DNA of 64,000 nucleotides from NCBI RefSeq assembly GCF_000427405.1, contig NZ_KE386491.1, positions 4,163,812-4,227,811 of the forward strand, written 5' to 3'. Positions 44,177 through 51,763 of this stretch are shown here, piece by piece (the first letter of the stretch is position 1; every line of letters starts with the position of its first letter). Both the position numbers and the translations under genes were made by a program. Under the pieces are notes generated by a model. That model saw only the letters and a list, made by a program, of their open reading frames with translations, had not been told where the DNA came from and ran no database searches. Origin of the DNA: Flectobacillus major DSM 103 (GTDB lineage: Bacteria > Bacteroidota > Bacteroidia > Cytophagales > Spirosomataceae).

Positions 44177-44221
44177 ACTTAATAATGGAACGATATATTG
44201 GTATTTCGCTTGGTTAGTTTT

Positions 44222-44617
44222 TTATTTCTGAGAAGAAGCTTTTTTTTCTTTTTTGTATTCAACCCCTGAAAAGAAGTGGATAAATAGTACCCTAGCAATT
44301 CTAAAATTAAACGGTACAAACAATACCGAAATCAGTACAATTGGTATGATATATCCTAGCGGCTCGGGGTCGCCAAAGTAGTTGTATATAATGAAACCGC
44401 CCACCAACATAATGCCTACCGTAAAAGCATAACTAATATACATAGCTCCATAAAAGAAACCGGGTTCACGTTCGTAACGTAAACCACATTCGGGACAATG
44501 AACGTGCATTCTGTCAAACTTAAAAAGATTCCACCAAGGGTGTGTAAATAAGTTTCCTTTGCGGCATTGTGGACATTTGGCTTTGACCATCGCTTCAATC
44601 TTATTTGGCTCTTTCAT
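44222..44617 (-). CDS. DUF983-family protein: zinc ribbon plus two membrane helices
   Basis: 131 residues. N-terminal treble/ribbon with AKCPQCRKGNLF and MHVHCPECGLRYE (two CPxC pairs), then PGFFYGAMYISYAFTVGIML and YIIPIVLISVLFVPFNFRIA as membrane helices, and a Lys-rich C-terminal tail. This is the usual DUF983 layout. Function not known; the gene lies just downstream of the broken thioredoxin gene in the same direction. Confidence 0.9.
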   Translation of the reverse strand: MKEPNKIEAMVKAKCPQCRKGNLFTHPWWNLFKFDRMHVHCPECGLRYEREPGFFYGAMYISYAFTVGIMLVGGFIIYNYFGDPEPLGYIIPIVLISVLFVPFNFRIARVLFIHFFSGVEYKKEKKASSQK

Positions 44618-44665
44618 TTTTTAATTCTATAATTATGGTGGAAAAAATAGATTTGACAATAGCTA

Positions 44666-44960
44666 CTATGAGAACTGATTAATAACCTGTTCTAATTGGT
44701 GTAAAGGTACAACGCCCGATTGCCGCCAAACAGGTTGACTATTTTTGTACAAAATCAGCAACACCACTAATACGAAGCTCCTGAGCCAATGCTTGAGCCT
44801 TATCAACATCAATTTTGATGATTTTGACATTATCGCCTATTCTTTTTTTGAGGTCTGTCAAAATAGGAGACATTGTTTTGCAAGGGCCACACCAAGTAGC
44901 ATAAAAATCTACTAACACAGGTGTTTCTGAATCGATAATATTTTCAAATGAACTTGCCAT
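44666..44960 (-). pseudogene. trxA: Thioredoxin gene with a frameshift at the cis-proline segment
   Basis: From the ATG at 44960 the frame gives a good thioredoxin start ([20 protein letters not shown], then active site WCGPCK with Cys24/Cys27) up to AQELRISGV, then reads ADFVQK and stops at 44739. The missing C-terminus is present in another frame: [30 protein letters not shown], stop 44666-44668. Between them the expected VPT codons, including the invariant cis-proline, are missing. Restoring 5 nt gives a 99-residue normal-length thioredoxin (8 nt would also restore frame). The 73-residue product lacks the last strands and helix and should be inactive, unless the break is a sequencing or assembly error. 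Confidence 0.85.
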
Positions 44961-45108
44961 TGTTATGATATTTTTGAGTGTGCTATTGTTATGAATTAAA
45001 AATGGATAATTTATGTTGGGTTTGCTAGTCTTATTGCATATTTGACAAATAAGCAGAAGCATAAAGTCAAGATATTACGGCTAAACATACTTACCTTGCC
45101 AAAGAGTA

Positions 45109-45705
45109 TTATGAAAGTATGTGTTTTTTTTCAAAGTGAATAAATAACTCATTACCTTGCCGTGGCCTAACAGAATTATAGCATTGTTCCATTGTACGAA
45201 TAATAAAATACGGAGCAAATAATTGTTGATACGCTACAATATTGCCGCCAAATGGTGGGCCTACTTTCTCAAATTCGTTAGCAAATAATAGTCCAACCAG
45301 TTTGCCATTAGGAGCCAACAAATCATTCATTTTCTGTACGTATTGTTCTCTGAGTGATGGGTCAATAGCACAAAAGAAGGTCTGTTCCAAAATTAAATCA
45401 TATTCTGCTTGATGGCCAAAAAAGTCCTCACAAAGAATACGAATATGCGGAAAATTAATCAACTTTTTCTGCAAGTTTTCGACCGCCAAAGGGGCAATAT
45501 CCAATACCGTAACATGATTAAATCCTAATGTTGCCAATAATACCGCTTCGTGTCCATTGCCACAGCCAGGAAGTAATATCCTTGTATTTTTATCCTTAAT
45601 TTGCCCAATATAGCTAGCAATCGGAGGCGATGCCGTTCCCAAATCCCAGCCTATTTGCCCTTGGGCGTAGCGTTCGTTCCAGTAGTTACTATTTAAGTCG
45701 TCCAT
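45109..45705 (-). CDS. TPMT-family SAM-dependent methyltransferase
   Basis: 198 residues. WNERYAQGQIGWDLGTASPP is the typical N-terminus of thiopurine S-methyltransferase-like enzymes (N-terminal substrate lid), followed by motif I ILLPGCGNGHEAVLLATLGF and VTVLDIAPLAVENLQKKL, then LILEQTFFCAIDPSLREQYV. Such enzymes methylate thiols, halides, selenium or tellurium compounds. The gene has its own promoter region carrying ATGAATA/TATTCAT half sites similar to those in front of the neighbouring arsR gene, hinting at co-regulation. Substrate not known. Confidence 0.88.
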   Translation of the reverse strand: MDDLNSNYWNERYAQGQIGWDLGTASPPIASYIGQIKDKNTRILLPGCGNGHEAVLLATLGFNHVTVLDIAPLAVENLQKKLINFPHIRILCEDFFGHQAEYDLILEQTFFCAIDPSLREQYVQKMNDLLAPNGKLVGLLFANEFEKVGPPFGGNIVAYQQLFAPYFIIRTMEQCYNSVRPRQGNELFIHFEKKHILS

Positions 45706-45715
45706 AAATCAGTAT

Positions 45716-45739
45716 ATGAATATATGATGTCCTATTCAT
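45716..45739. promoter_or_regulatory. Inverted repeat upstream of the methyltransferase gene, candidate ArsR-type operator
   Basis: ATGAATA (45716-45722) and TATTCAT (45733-45739) are inverted copies with a 10-bp spacer, 11-34 bp upstream of the start at 45705. The half site ATGAAT/ATTCAT is the same as in the palindrome in front of arsR. Confidence 0.45.
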
Positions 45740-45750
45740 TTATGATATTC

Positions 45751-45780
45751 AAAAAAATGCTATGTCAAAATCCATAGCAT
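45751..45780 (-). terminator. Rho-independent terminator after arsR
   Basis: On the minus strand ATGCTATG-GATTTTGA-CATAGCAT is a perfect 8-bp stem followed by a T-tract (plus-strand A7 at 45751-45757); 14 bp past the regulator's stop codon. Confidence 0.85.
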
Positions 45781-45794
45781 ATATTCGTTTATTG

Positions 45795-46103
45795 CTAAAA
45801 GTTACAATTACAGTGTTCTATACAATCAATGAGCTTGGTTACATCTCGTTCTTTTAAGGAGTAAAAAACATTGAGTCCGTCTTTCTCCGAACGCAAGATT
45901 CCTTTCAGTTTCATATTGATGAGGTGATGCGACAACAACGATTGTTCGCACTGGAGTATCTCACAAATTTCGTTTACTGAGAGCCTTTCTTGTAGAGATA
46001 ATAAATCAACGATTGCTAATCGGGTAGGATGTGCCACAGTCTTTAAGATAAAGGCTGCTTTTTCCAATTTTTCTTTATTGATTTTGTAGGCTACCGTTGT
46101 CAT
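45795..46103 (-). CDS. ArsR-family transcriptional regulator
   Basis: 102 residues from the ATG at 46103 (the frame continues upstream but begins inside the operator-like palindrome). Winged helix: AAFILKTVAHPTRLAIVDLL, recognition part EICEILQCEQSLLSHHLINM and wing LKGILRSEKDGLNVFYSLKE. A cysteine in the recognition region (QCEQ) and a C-terminal Cys cluster (CIEHCNC) could form a metal or thiol sensor, but the classic ELCVCDL arsenic motif is absent. The palindrome 46132-46153 lies 29-50 bp upstream, so it is probably autoregulated. Confidence 0.9.
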   Translation of the reverse strand: MTTVAYKINKEKLEKAAFILKTVAHPTRLAIVDLLSLQERLSVNEICEILQCEQSLLSHHLINMKLKGILRSEKDGLNVFYSLKERDVTKLIDCIEHCNCNF

Positions 46104-46131
46104 AATAATATATGTTAAATATTTATACAAA

Positions 46132-46153
46132 TATATGAATACCCATTCATATA
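46132..46153. promoter_or_regulatory. Palindromic operator candidate upstream of arsR
   Basis: TATATGAAT-ACCC-ATTCATATA is a perfect inverted repeat with 9-bp arms and a 4-bp spacer; AT-rich palindromes with short spacers near the promoter are the usual targets of ArsR/SmtB dimers. Confidence 0.6.
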
Positions 46154-46257
46154 ACAAAATCCCATTACAACTATTCACAGCGGTTTGATTCTAAAGCACC
46201 AAGTGTATTTTTCATGAATATTCTATAACTTCGCAAACATTCTTCTTCAACAAAGCT

Positions 46258-47634
46258 ATGATAAAAAATTGCATTACAACCTCCATTTTTGACCTTTTCA
46301 AAATTGGACCAGGGCCATCAAGCTCGCATACTATTGGCCCAATGAAAGCTTCATTAGATTTTTTGGCCGAAATGAACGCTTTGAAGCCTGAGTTACTTAC
46401 CGAACCTTTGGCTATTCGTATTCATTTGTATGGCTCGCTGAGTGCTACTGGTAAAGGGCATGGTACCGACCGTGCTGTAATAGCGGGGCTTTTGGGTTGG
46501 ACACCCGAAACCTGCGACCCTGTACAGTTTTCGTTGATTCTTAAAGAGATAACTAACGAATACACCGTGAAAGTTCAGGGGCACACCATAAAGGTTGATA
46601 CCAATAGTATTATTTTTGAAAAAGGTAAATACGATTCGCCTTATGCCAATACGATGGTGTTGAAGTTGCTAATACAAGACAAAGTACTTTTACAACACGA
46701 ATATTATTCGGTAGGAGGAGGGTTTATTTACCGAAAAGGACAAAAAATAAGTACTACTTCAGATAAAACGCCTAAATATGCCTACAGTAGCATGAAAGAG
46801 TTGAAGGCTCATTTACAGCAAGAACAAATAACTTTGGGTGAGCTAATGCTAGCCAACGAGGTAGCATTGACAGGCTGTGGCAAGAAAGAAATAGAACGAA
46901 AAATAGACACTATTTTAGACTTTATGCACAAAGCCGTAAGGCGTGGCCTAAAAGATAAAAGAATACTACCCGGTACTATCAAATTACACAGAAAAGCACC
47001 TTTGTTATATCAAAAAGCGAAGAAACTGGCCTTAACAAGCGATAGCTTTCTTATCTTCCTGAATGCCTATTGTTTGGCGGCATCTGAAGAAAATGCAGCT
47101 GGGCATATCGTTGTTACAGCCCCAACGTCGGGAGCATCGGGGGTTATTCCGGGTATTACATATTTGTTAAAAACGCATTTTCATTATTCGGCTGCCCAAA
47201 TGCGTGAAGGAATGCTAGCTGCTGCAGCGGTAGGGTTTTTGGTAAAGCATAATGCCAGTATTTCGGGTGCCGAAATGGGGTGTATGGGCGAAATAGGTTC
47301 GGCTTCGGCAATGGCCGCCGCTATGCTAGCGTATTGTACTACCCAAAATATAAATGTCATGGAATCGGCTGCCGAAATAGCCATTGAGCATCATCTTGGT
47401 ATGACCTGCGACCCTATCGGCGGGTATGTCCAGATTCCGTGTATCGAACGAAATGCAATGGGGGCTGTTAAGGCATATAATGCCTTTTTGTTGGCTACTG
47501 CTGGCGATAGCTCTTTACAAAAAATATCGTTAGACAGCGTGATAAAAGTAATGAAGGCAACAGGAAAAGATATGTCAAAAAAATATAAGGAAACCTCCGA
47601 AGCAGGTTTGGCACTCAGTGCTACCGAATGCTAA
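46258..47634 (+). CDS. sdaA: L-serine ammonia-lyase (iron-sulfur type, single chain)
   Basis: 458 residues, full-length one-chain form. The N-terminal domain starts SIFDLFKIGPGPSSSHTIGP and the catalytic domain contains ENAAGHIVVTAPTSGASGVI. Three cysteines that ligate the [4Fe-4S] cluster lie in AEMGCMGEIGSASAMAAAML, GMTCDPIGGYVQIPC and CIERNAMGAVKAYNAF. It deaminates L-serine to pyruvate and ammonia and is oxygen-sensitive. It is the only plus-strand gene of this stretch, divergent from arsR; whether the palindrome near 46140 also affects it is unknown. Confidence 0.96.
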   Translation: MIKNCITTSIFDLFKIGPGPSSSHTIGPMKASLDFLAEMNALKPELLTEPLAIRIHLYGSLSATGKGHGTDRAVIAGLLGWTPETCDPVQFSLILKEITNEYTVKVQGHTIKVDTNSIIFEKGKYDSPYANTMVLKLLIQDKVLLQHEYYSVGGGFIYRKGQKISTTSDKTPKYAYSSMKELKAHLQQEQITLGELMLANEVALTGCGKKEIERKIDTILDFMHKAVRRGLKDKRILPGTIKLHRKAPLLYQKAKKLALTSDSFLIFLNAYCLAASEENAAGHIVVTAPTSGASGVIPGITYLLKTHFHYSAAQMREGMLAAAAVGFLVKHNASISGAEMGCMGEIGSASAMAAAMLAYCTTQNINVMESAAEIAIEHHLGMTCDPIGGYVQIPCIERNAMGAVKAYNAFLLATAGDSSLQKISLDSVIKVMKATGKDMSKKYKETSEAGLALSATEC

Positions 47635-47669
47635 ATGGTGCTTATATCGGTCTGGTAACGGTATAGCTT

Positions 47670-48833
47670 TTATAAGGGCAGATGCACGATAAAAGCCGTA
47701 CCAATACCCACTTTGCTTTCACAAGAAATAGTGCCTCCTAGCTGTTCGGTAAGTTCTTTTACTATCGATAAGCCCAATCCTGTCGATGATTCGTTAGATG
47801 TAGGTTTGGCACTTAGCTTCTGGAATCTTCTAAATAATAAGGTTTTTTCTTCTTCCAAAATACCCTGCCCTTGGTCGGTTACTTGTAAGGTAAGCTGCTC
47901 TGAATTTTGGCTTAGGCTTACCCAAATAGAAGTATTATTGTACGAAAATTTTATAGCATTGGATACCAGATTTTCAATAATTTCGGTTAAATAATCGGGG
48001 TCGGTATTAGCGATTAGGCTGTCAGAATCACTTTCAAAATGTATTTTTATTTGCTTACGGGTGGCTATTTCCTCAAATCTACTTAGCGAAGTGGTAAGTA
48101 ACTCTACAATATTATGTTGTTCAAAGTCAGGGTTTACGGTATCTCTTTCAATACGATTAATACTTAGCATATTTTTAATCAAAGAGGCCATGCGGTCGGT
48201 GGTATTCACCAGTTCGTCAATCCAGCGGCGTTGGCTATCGCTAAGGTTTTGAGCCGTTTTTCTAAACTTTCCAGCAATCAGCTTAATATTGGTTAGCGGA
48301 TTTTGTAAATCATGCGAGGCAATACCAATAAAACGGTTTTTTTCCTGATTGATATGAAAAAGTTGTTCGTTGAGGCGATTAAGTTCTTGATTTTGAGCTA
48401 ATAATACTTTTTCCAGATTTTTTCTTTCCGAAATATCAATAATCATGGAATGCGTTGTGATAAAATTACCCTCTTCGTCGTATATAGCATTGGCGTTGAG
48501 CAAAATAGGAATAACTCTGCCATCTTTGGTAAGCAACTCAAACTCTAAATTGCGAGCAGTACCCTCTTTTTTAAATTTTTCATAAATCTTGGCTGATTCG
48601 TCTTTTAGTTCAGTAGGCATTAGGTCGATAAACCGTACTTTGCCCACCAACTCTTCGCGAGTATAACCTAATAGCCTAAGCTCGGTATCGTTGACCTTGA
48701 GGTAGTAGCCATCGACATCCAATGAATGATAACCATTGGGTGCATTGTTATAGAAGTCTTCAATAAAAGCAATGTAGTCAGAGGACTGTTCGCCGGAGAG
48801 CTTGGCTCCGAAAAACCCAATTAACTCTTTCAA
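47670..48833 (-). CDS. Soluble PAS-domain sensor histidine kinase
   Basis: 387 residues, no membrane helix. A PAS domain (about 30-140: YHSLDVDGYYLKVNDTELRL; PAC end HSMIIDISERKNLEK) is joined by a coiled linker to a DHp domain with phosphoacceptor His174 in GIASHDLQNPLTNIK. The catalytic ATPase is complete: N-box NLVSNAIKFSYNN, G1 VTDQGQGILEEE and G2 SSTGLGLSIVKELTEQLG. No receiver gene is in its own transcript. It is divergent from a gene pair encoding a kinase-less phosphoacceptor and a response regulator, so it may be the missing kinase of that pair (inference). Confidence 0.93.
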   Translation of the reverse strand: MKELIGFFGAKLSGEQSSDYIAFIEDFYNNAPNGYHSLDVDGYYLKVNDTELRLLGYTREELVGKVRFIDLMPTELKDESAKIYEKFKKEGTARNLEFELLTKDGRVIPILLNANAIYDEEGNFITTHSMIIDISERKNLEKVLLAQNQELNRLNEQLFHINQEKNRFIGIASHDLQNPLTNIKLIAGKFRKTAQNLSDSQRRWIDELVNTTDRMASLIKNMLSINRIERDTVNPDFEQHNIVELLTTSLSRFEEIATRKQIKIHFESDSDSLIANTDPDYLTEIIENLVSNAIKFSYNNTSIWVSLSQNSEQLTLQVTDQGQGILEEEKTLLFRRFQKLSAKPTSNESSTGLGLSIVKELTEQLGGTISCESKVGIGTAFIVHLPL

Positions 48834-48885
48834 AATAATATTATGGGATTGAATTGGATTAATATTCAGCCAAATTTAACACAAA

Positions 48886-48920
48886 AAAGCAGTCCCGAAC
48901 ATCAGAACTGCTTTCTTTTT
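48886..48920. terminator. Terminator-like hairpin upstream of the PAS kinase gene
   Basis: AAAGCAGT/ACTGCTTT (48886-48893 with 48907-48914) with A- and T-tracts on both sides. On the minus strand it would end a transcript coming from 48952-49230 just before the kinase start at 48833. Confidence 0.65.
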
Positions 48921-48951
48921 TAACCTCTAAACCTACAAGTATGAAGTAAAT

Positions 48952-49230
48952 CTACCACTTGATGTCACAAAGTTCTTTAATTTTATATGGAAAAAAGGTG
49001 ACGATATTCAATAGAAAGTTATGATAGTGGTCAGGCAATAAATTCAAGTATAATCTCAAATTTGTAAAAATGTAATAGTATTGTAGGCAAAACAAGCCTA
49101 TTTTTGATGGAAATGCGATATTACCAGTAAAATAGGCGTAATTTAAAACCGCACAACTATCAACCCTATTACTCAATACTCTAAGCCCCTCGTCAATATA
49201 TTTCTTTTCCAACAATAATAAGCTGAACAA
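48952..49230 (-). CDS. Doubtful 92-codon reading frame
   Basis: A minus-strand frame of 92 codons in otherwise empty DNA, starting only with TTG and containing no internal Met. The product would be hydrophobic and Tyr/Leu-rich (CLQYYYIFTNLRLYLNLLPD) without recognisable motif. In its favour, a terminator-like hairpin lies about 30 bp past its stop codon. I regard it as possibly coding or a relic; it could equally be chance in AT-rich DNA. Confidence 0.2.
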   Translation of the reverse strand: MFSLLLLEKKYIDEGLRVLSNRVDSCAVLNYAYFTGNIAFPSKIGLFCLQYYYIFTNLRLYLNLLPDHYHNFLLNIVTFFPYKIKELCDIKW

Positions 49231-49371
49231 TACCTAATAGGGTAGCTCGGCCATAAGTGATTCATCAGCAAGAGTGATAATTTGATACAGATTTGGCAGT
49301 TATAAGGTATTTATGACAGCTAACAAGTACATAATAAATAGATAATTATTAAGCGAATATTTTTTAAACTC

Positions 49372-50181
49372 ATGCTCAATCAATCGCTCAACGAAGCAAT
49401 ACTAAGTGCCATACTCACACATTTAGGGGTGTTTGTGAGTGTGTATAATTATGAAACTGCCGAGGTTGTGCTTATCAACAAAAGTGGTTTGGATACCTTT
49501 AAAGTAAAAGATGAAAAAGATTTTAGCGAAAAGTATGGGGTAGAAGTCAGAAAAACGCCTAATACGCCCGCTCAAGATTTGATTGTTAGGAAGGCTCTTG
49601 AAGAAACGGGTGTGTGGTCGGAAGAGGTAGAGTGCCGTGTACATGACGGGACGTTCTTTTGGGGGCTTATCAATATCAATACTTTTTCGTACAATAACCA
49701 AACTTATTTGATAACACGAATACTCAATTTAGAAAAGCTTTTACAGTTTGAAAAAGAAAATGGTGTTACTGGTCGTAACTATTTCAAAAACCAAATCGAC
49801 CAAGTAATATCTTATCGGACATCGGTATTGCTCGATACGCTGTCAAAGCTAGAACAATCAAAATATGAATTATCGGAGGCACTTCACCGAGAACACCGAC
49901 TCAACGAACTGAAGTCGCAGTTTATCACCTTTGCCTCCCACGAGTTTCGTACACCTTTGGGTATTATATCGTCGTCGGCTAATTTACTCAGCAAGTATAA
50001 TAAAATAGGTAATGTGGCTAAGCAAGAAGAGCATATCCAAACTATATTGGAAAATGTAAAAACCTTAACCCAGCTACTGGAAGAATCGCTAAGTATAGGG
50101 GCTTTGGGCGATGATGTAATAGAAAGACCCTTGAATTTTTACCTTTCTAAGGTTATGCAAGAAATGAAAAATACACTTTGA
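49372..50181 (+). CDS. PAS/HisKA phosphoacceptor protein lacking the ATPase domain
   Basis: 269 residues. PAS-like sensor (about 12-120: VFVSVYNYETAEVVLINKSG), coiled linker, then a DHp helix with His190 in ITFASHEFRTPLGIISS and the second DHp helix (LENVKTLTQLLEESLSIGAL). The chain stops right after, where a kinase normally continues into the HATPase domain; no N, G1 or G2 box is found in any frame because the next gene begins 20 bp later. It can dimerise and accept phosphate but not phosphorylate itself. It is in one operon with the receiver-CRP regulator at 50202; a full kinase is encoded divergently at 47670. Confidence 0.88.
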   Translation: MLNQSLNEAILSAILTHLGVFVSVYNYETAEVVLINKSGLDTFKVKDEKDFSEKYGVEVRKTPNTPAQDLIVRKALEETGVWSEEVECRVHDGTFFWGLININTFSYNNQTYLITRILNLEKLLQFEKENGVTGRNYFKNQIDQVISYRTSVLLDTLSKLEQSKYELSEALHREHRLNELKSQFITFASHEFRTPLGIISSSANLLSKYNKIGNVAKQEEHIQTILENVKTLTQLLEESLSIGALGDDVIERPLNFYLSKVMQEMKNTL

Positions 50182-50201
50182 TAAACCTATAAATAATAAA
50201 G

Positions 50202-51266
50202 ATGCAAAAGATACTACTGATAGAAGACGATGACCAGCTTCGCCGCAATACGGCCGAGATACTCGAATTGTCGAACTATGAAGTATATACTGCCGAAAAT
50301 GGAAAAGTAGGTGTAGAAAAAGCCCTTCTTCAGCAGCCAGATTTGGTGATTTGTGATGTTATGATGCCTGTGTTGGATGGCTATGGCGTATTGAAGGTTT
50401 TTGGAAAAAACCCTGAACTAAAGGATATTCCTATTATTTTGTTGACAGCCAAGTCGGAACGTGGCGATTTTAGAAAAGGCATGGAACTGGGGGCTGATGA
50501 TTACCTGACCAAACCTTTTGATGAAATAGAATTGCTGTCGGCTATCGAAACTCGTTTACGGAGAAATGAAAGTTTTAAGGCTCACCCTTCCGATACCTTT
50601 TCGGTGGTAGCAACCAATCCGTTTTTCAGAGATAATGCCTTAAATACAGGTTTATTGTCGCTCCTCGATGAAAAGAAAATGCACGTTTTCAAGAAAAAGG
50701 GGGTGGTGTATGCCGAAGGTGATGATGCTACAAGATTGTACTATATCAAGTCGGGAAAAGTAAAGGCTTTTCGTCAAAATAGTGAAGGCAAAGAATTGGT
50801 TACGGGTCTATATCATGCAGGAGGCTTTTTTGGACATAATGCCTTGCTCCATCAGTTACTTTATCAAGAAACGGTAGTTGCCTTAGAAGAAACCCAAGTT
50901 TTATATATTTCAAAGGATGAGTTTTTGAGAATACTGGCCACTAATGCCGAAGTGGCTACTAGTTTTATCAAATTTTTGTCGAAACAATTGCTCGAAAAAG
51001 AACAACAATTACTCGGACTAGCCTATAATTCTTTGCGAAAGCGAGTGGCTGAAGCATTAATTTTATATGCTGAACATATCAATGAAGGTAGCGATGAAGA
51101 TATTGTCGTACAGATTTCAAGAGAAGATTTGGCAACGGTAGCAGGCACAGCTACCGAATCATTGATTAGAACGCTTTCCGATTTTAAACAAGAAGGATTG
51201 ATTGATATTATGTCGGGTAAAGTGGTAATACTAGACCTCAAGAAAATTAAACATCTCAAATACTAA
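50202..51266 (+). CDS. Response regulator with receiver, cyclic-nucleotide-type sensor and CRP helix-turn-helix
   Basis: 354 residues. Receiver domain 1-118: acidic pocket EDDD, phosphorylation site Asp52 in LVICDVMMPVLDG, Lys104 in DDYLTKPFD. Residues about 150-265 are a cNMP-binding/CRP beta-roll (VYAEGDDATRLYYIKSGKVK; LYHAGGFFGHNALL). The C-terminal Crp-type winged helix is LRKRVAEALILYAEH plus ISREDLATVAGTATESLIRT. It should act as a DNA-binding regulator switched by phosphorylation, and perhaps also by a small ligand. It is 20 bp downstream of the phosphoacceptor gene. A palindrome at 51420-51441 downstream is a possible binding site. Confidence 0.93.
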   Translation: MQKILLIEDDDQLRRNTAEILELSNYEVYTAENGKVGVEKALLQQPDLVICDVMMPVLDGYGVLKVFGKNPELKDIPIILLTAKSERGDFRKGMELGADDYLTKPFDEIELLSAIETRLRRNESFKAHPSDTFSVVATNPFFRDNALNTGLLSLLDEKKMHVFKKKGVVYAEGDDATRLYYIKSGKVKAFRQNSEGKELVTGLYHAGGFFGHNALLHQLLYQETVVALEETQVLYISKDEFLRILATNAEVATSFIKFLSKQLLEKEQQLLGLAYNSLRKRVAEALILYAEHINEGSDEDIVVQISREDLATVAGTATESLIRTLSDFKQEGLIDIMSGKVVILDLKKIKHLKY

Positions 51267-51360
51267 GTATTACTTGCTGATGTTTGAGGTTTGGATATGT
51301 TTTTGACCAGTAGAGACACAATGCTTTGCGGCTAAAGATGTGTCATTCTGAAATTTAATA

Positions 51361-51401
51361 TGCAAAAGGCGTTCGAAAACTAATTTCGAACGCCTTTTGC
51401 A
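51361..51401. terminator. Perfect 18-bp hairpin after the CRP-type regulator gene
   Basis: TGCAAAAGGCGTTCGAAA (51361-51378) and its exact complement (51384-51401) enclose a 5-nt loop, 94 bp past the stop. T4 lies within the stem end and the tract is not extended, so it is a terminator of the in-stem A/T type or a structural RNA element. Confidence 0.7.
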
Positions 51402-51419
51402 TGAATAGCCCCTAATTTT

Positions 51420-51441
51420 TTATCATTTGAGCAAATGATAA
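51420..51441. promoter_or_regulatory. 22-bp palindrome, candidate regulator binding site
   Basis: Arms of 10 bp (TTATCATTTG/CAAATGATAA) around AG. Size and symmetry suit a CRP-type dimer such as the regulator encoded just upstream, but it lies beyond that gene and over 300 bp before the next. Confidence 0.4.
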
Positions 51442-51638
51442 GCCTCATCAAAGCTCACTTGACAACCTTGTGAATCCTAACCAACACAAATAGGGGGCCT
51501 TTTTGAATATTACCTAAAATTGGAGATAACTCATATTTTGTCTATTGAATATCAGTGTTTTGTATTTGAGATAAGTGATTTTTTGTAATAGTTTATTAGG
51601 CTAACTAGGAGTGTGGCATCAAGAGCGATGAGGTTGAA

Positions 51639-51695
51639 TAAAAACTTATTAATAAAAAATAAAGATTAAATTTATTTTTTATTAATAAGTTTTTA
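51639..51695. repeat. Perfect 25-bp AT-rich inverted repeat
   Basis: The arm at 51639-51663 (TAAAAACTTATTAATAAAAA then ATAAA) is exactly complementary to 51671-51695, with a 7-nt loop GATTAAA. Only one G-C pair lies in the stem. It is 69 bp upstream of the DUF4349 lipoprotein start and could extrude as a cruciform or form an mRNA hairpin. Confidence 0.8.
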
Positions 51696-51763
51696 ATTAT
51701 TTAAAATATCATACATCACCTAGCGTTATCTGAAAAATCAATCTTATCAAACCGTTATTACTT

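Larger units (their letters stand above)
48834..49371. other. Intergenic region, 538 bp, with a hairpin and a doubtful reading frame
   Basis: Contains the terminator-like hairpin 48886-48914 and a minus-strand open frame 48952-49230. The part 49231-49371 holds the promoter region of the plus-strand pair; no clear TAnnTTTG element was found there. Confidence 0.5.
51402..51763. other. Intergenic region rich in palindromes, possible structured RNA
   Basis: No gene. It contains the palindrome TTATCATTTG-AG-CAAATGATAA (51420-51441) nested between AGCCCCTAATTT (51407-51418) and AAATAGGGGGCC (51489-51500, followed by TTTTT), and the 25-bp inverted repeat at 51639-51695. The nested arms plus T-tract look like a structured transcript ending near 51505. 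Confidence 0.45.

Noticed and set aside
48952-49230. Annotating the 92-codon frame as a confident gene
   Set aside because: Only a TTG start, no internal Met and no motif; kept only as a low-confidence entry because of the hairpin past its stop.
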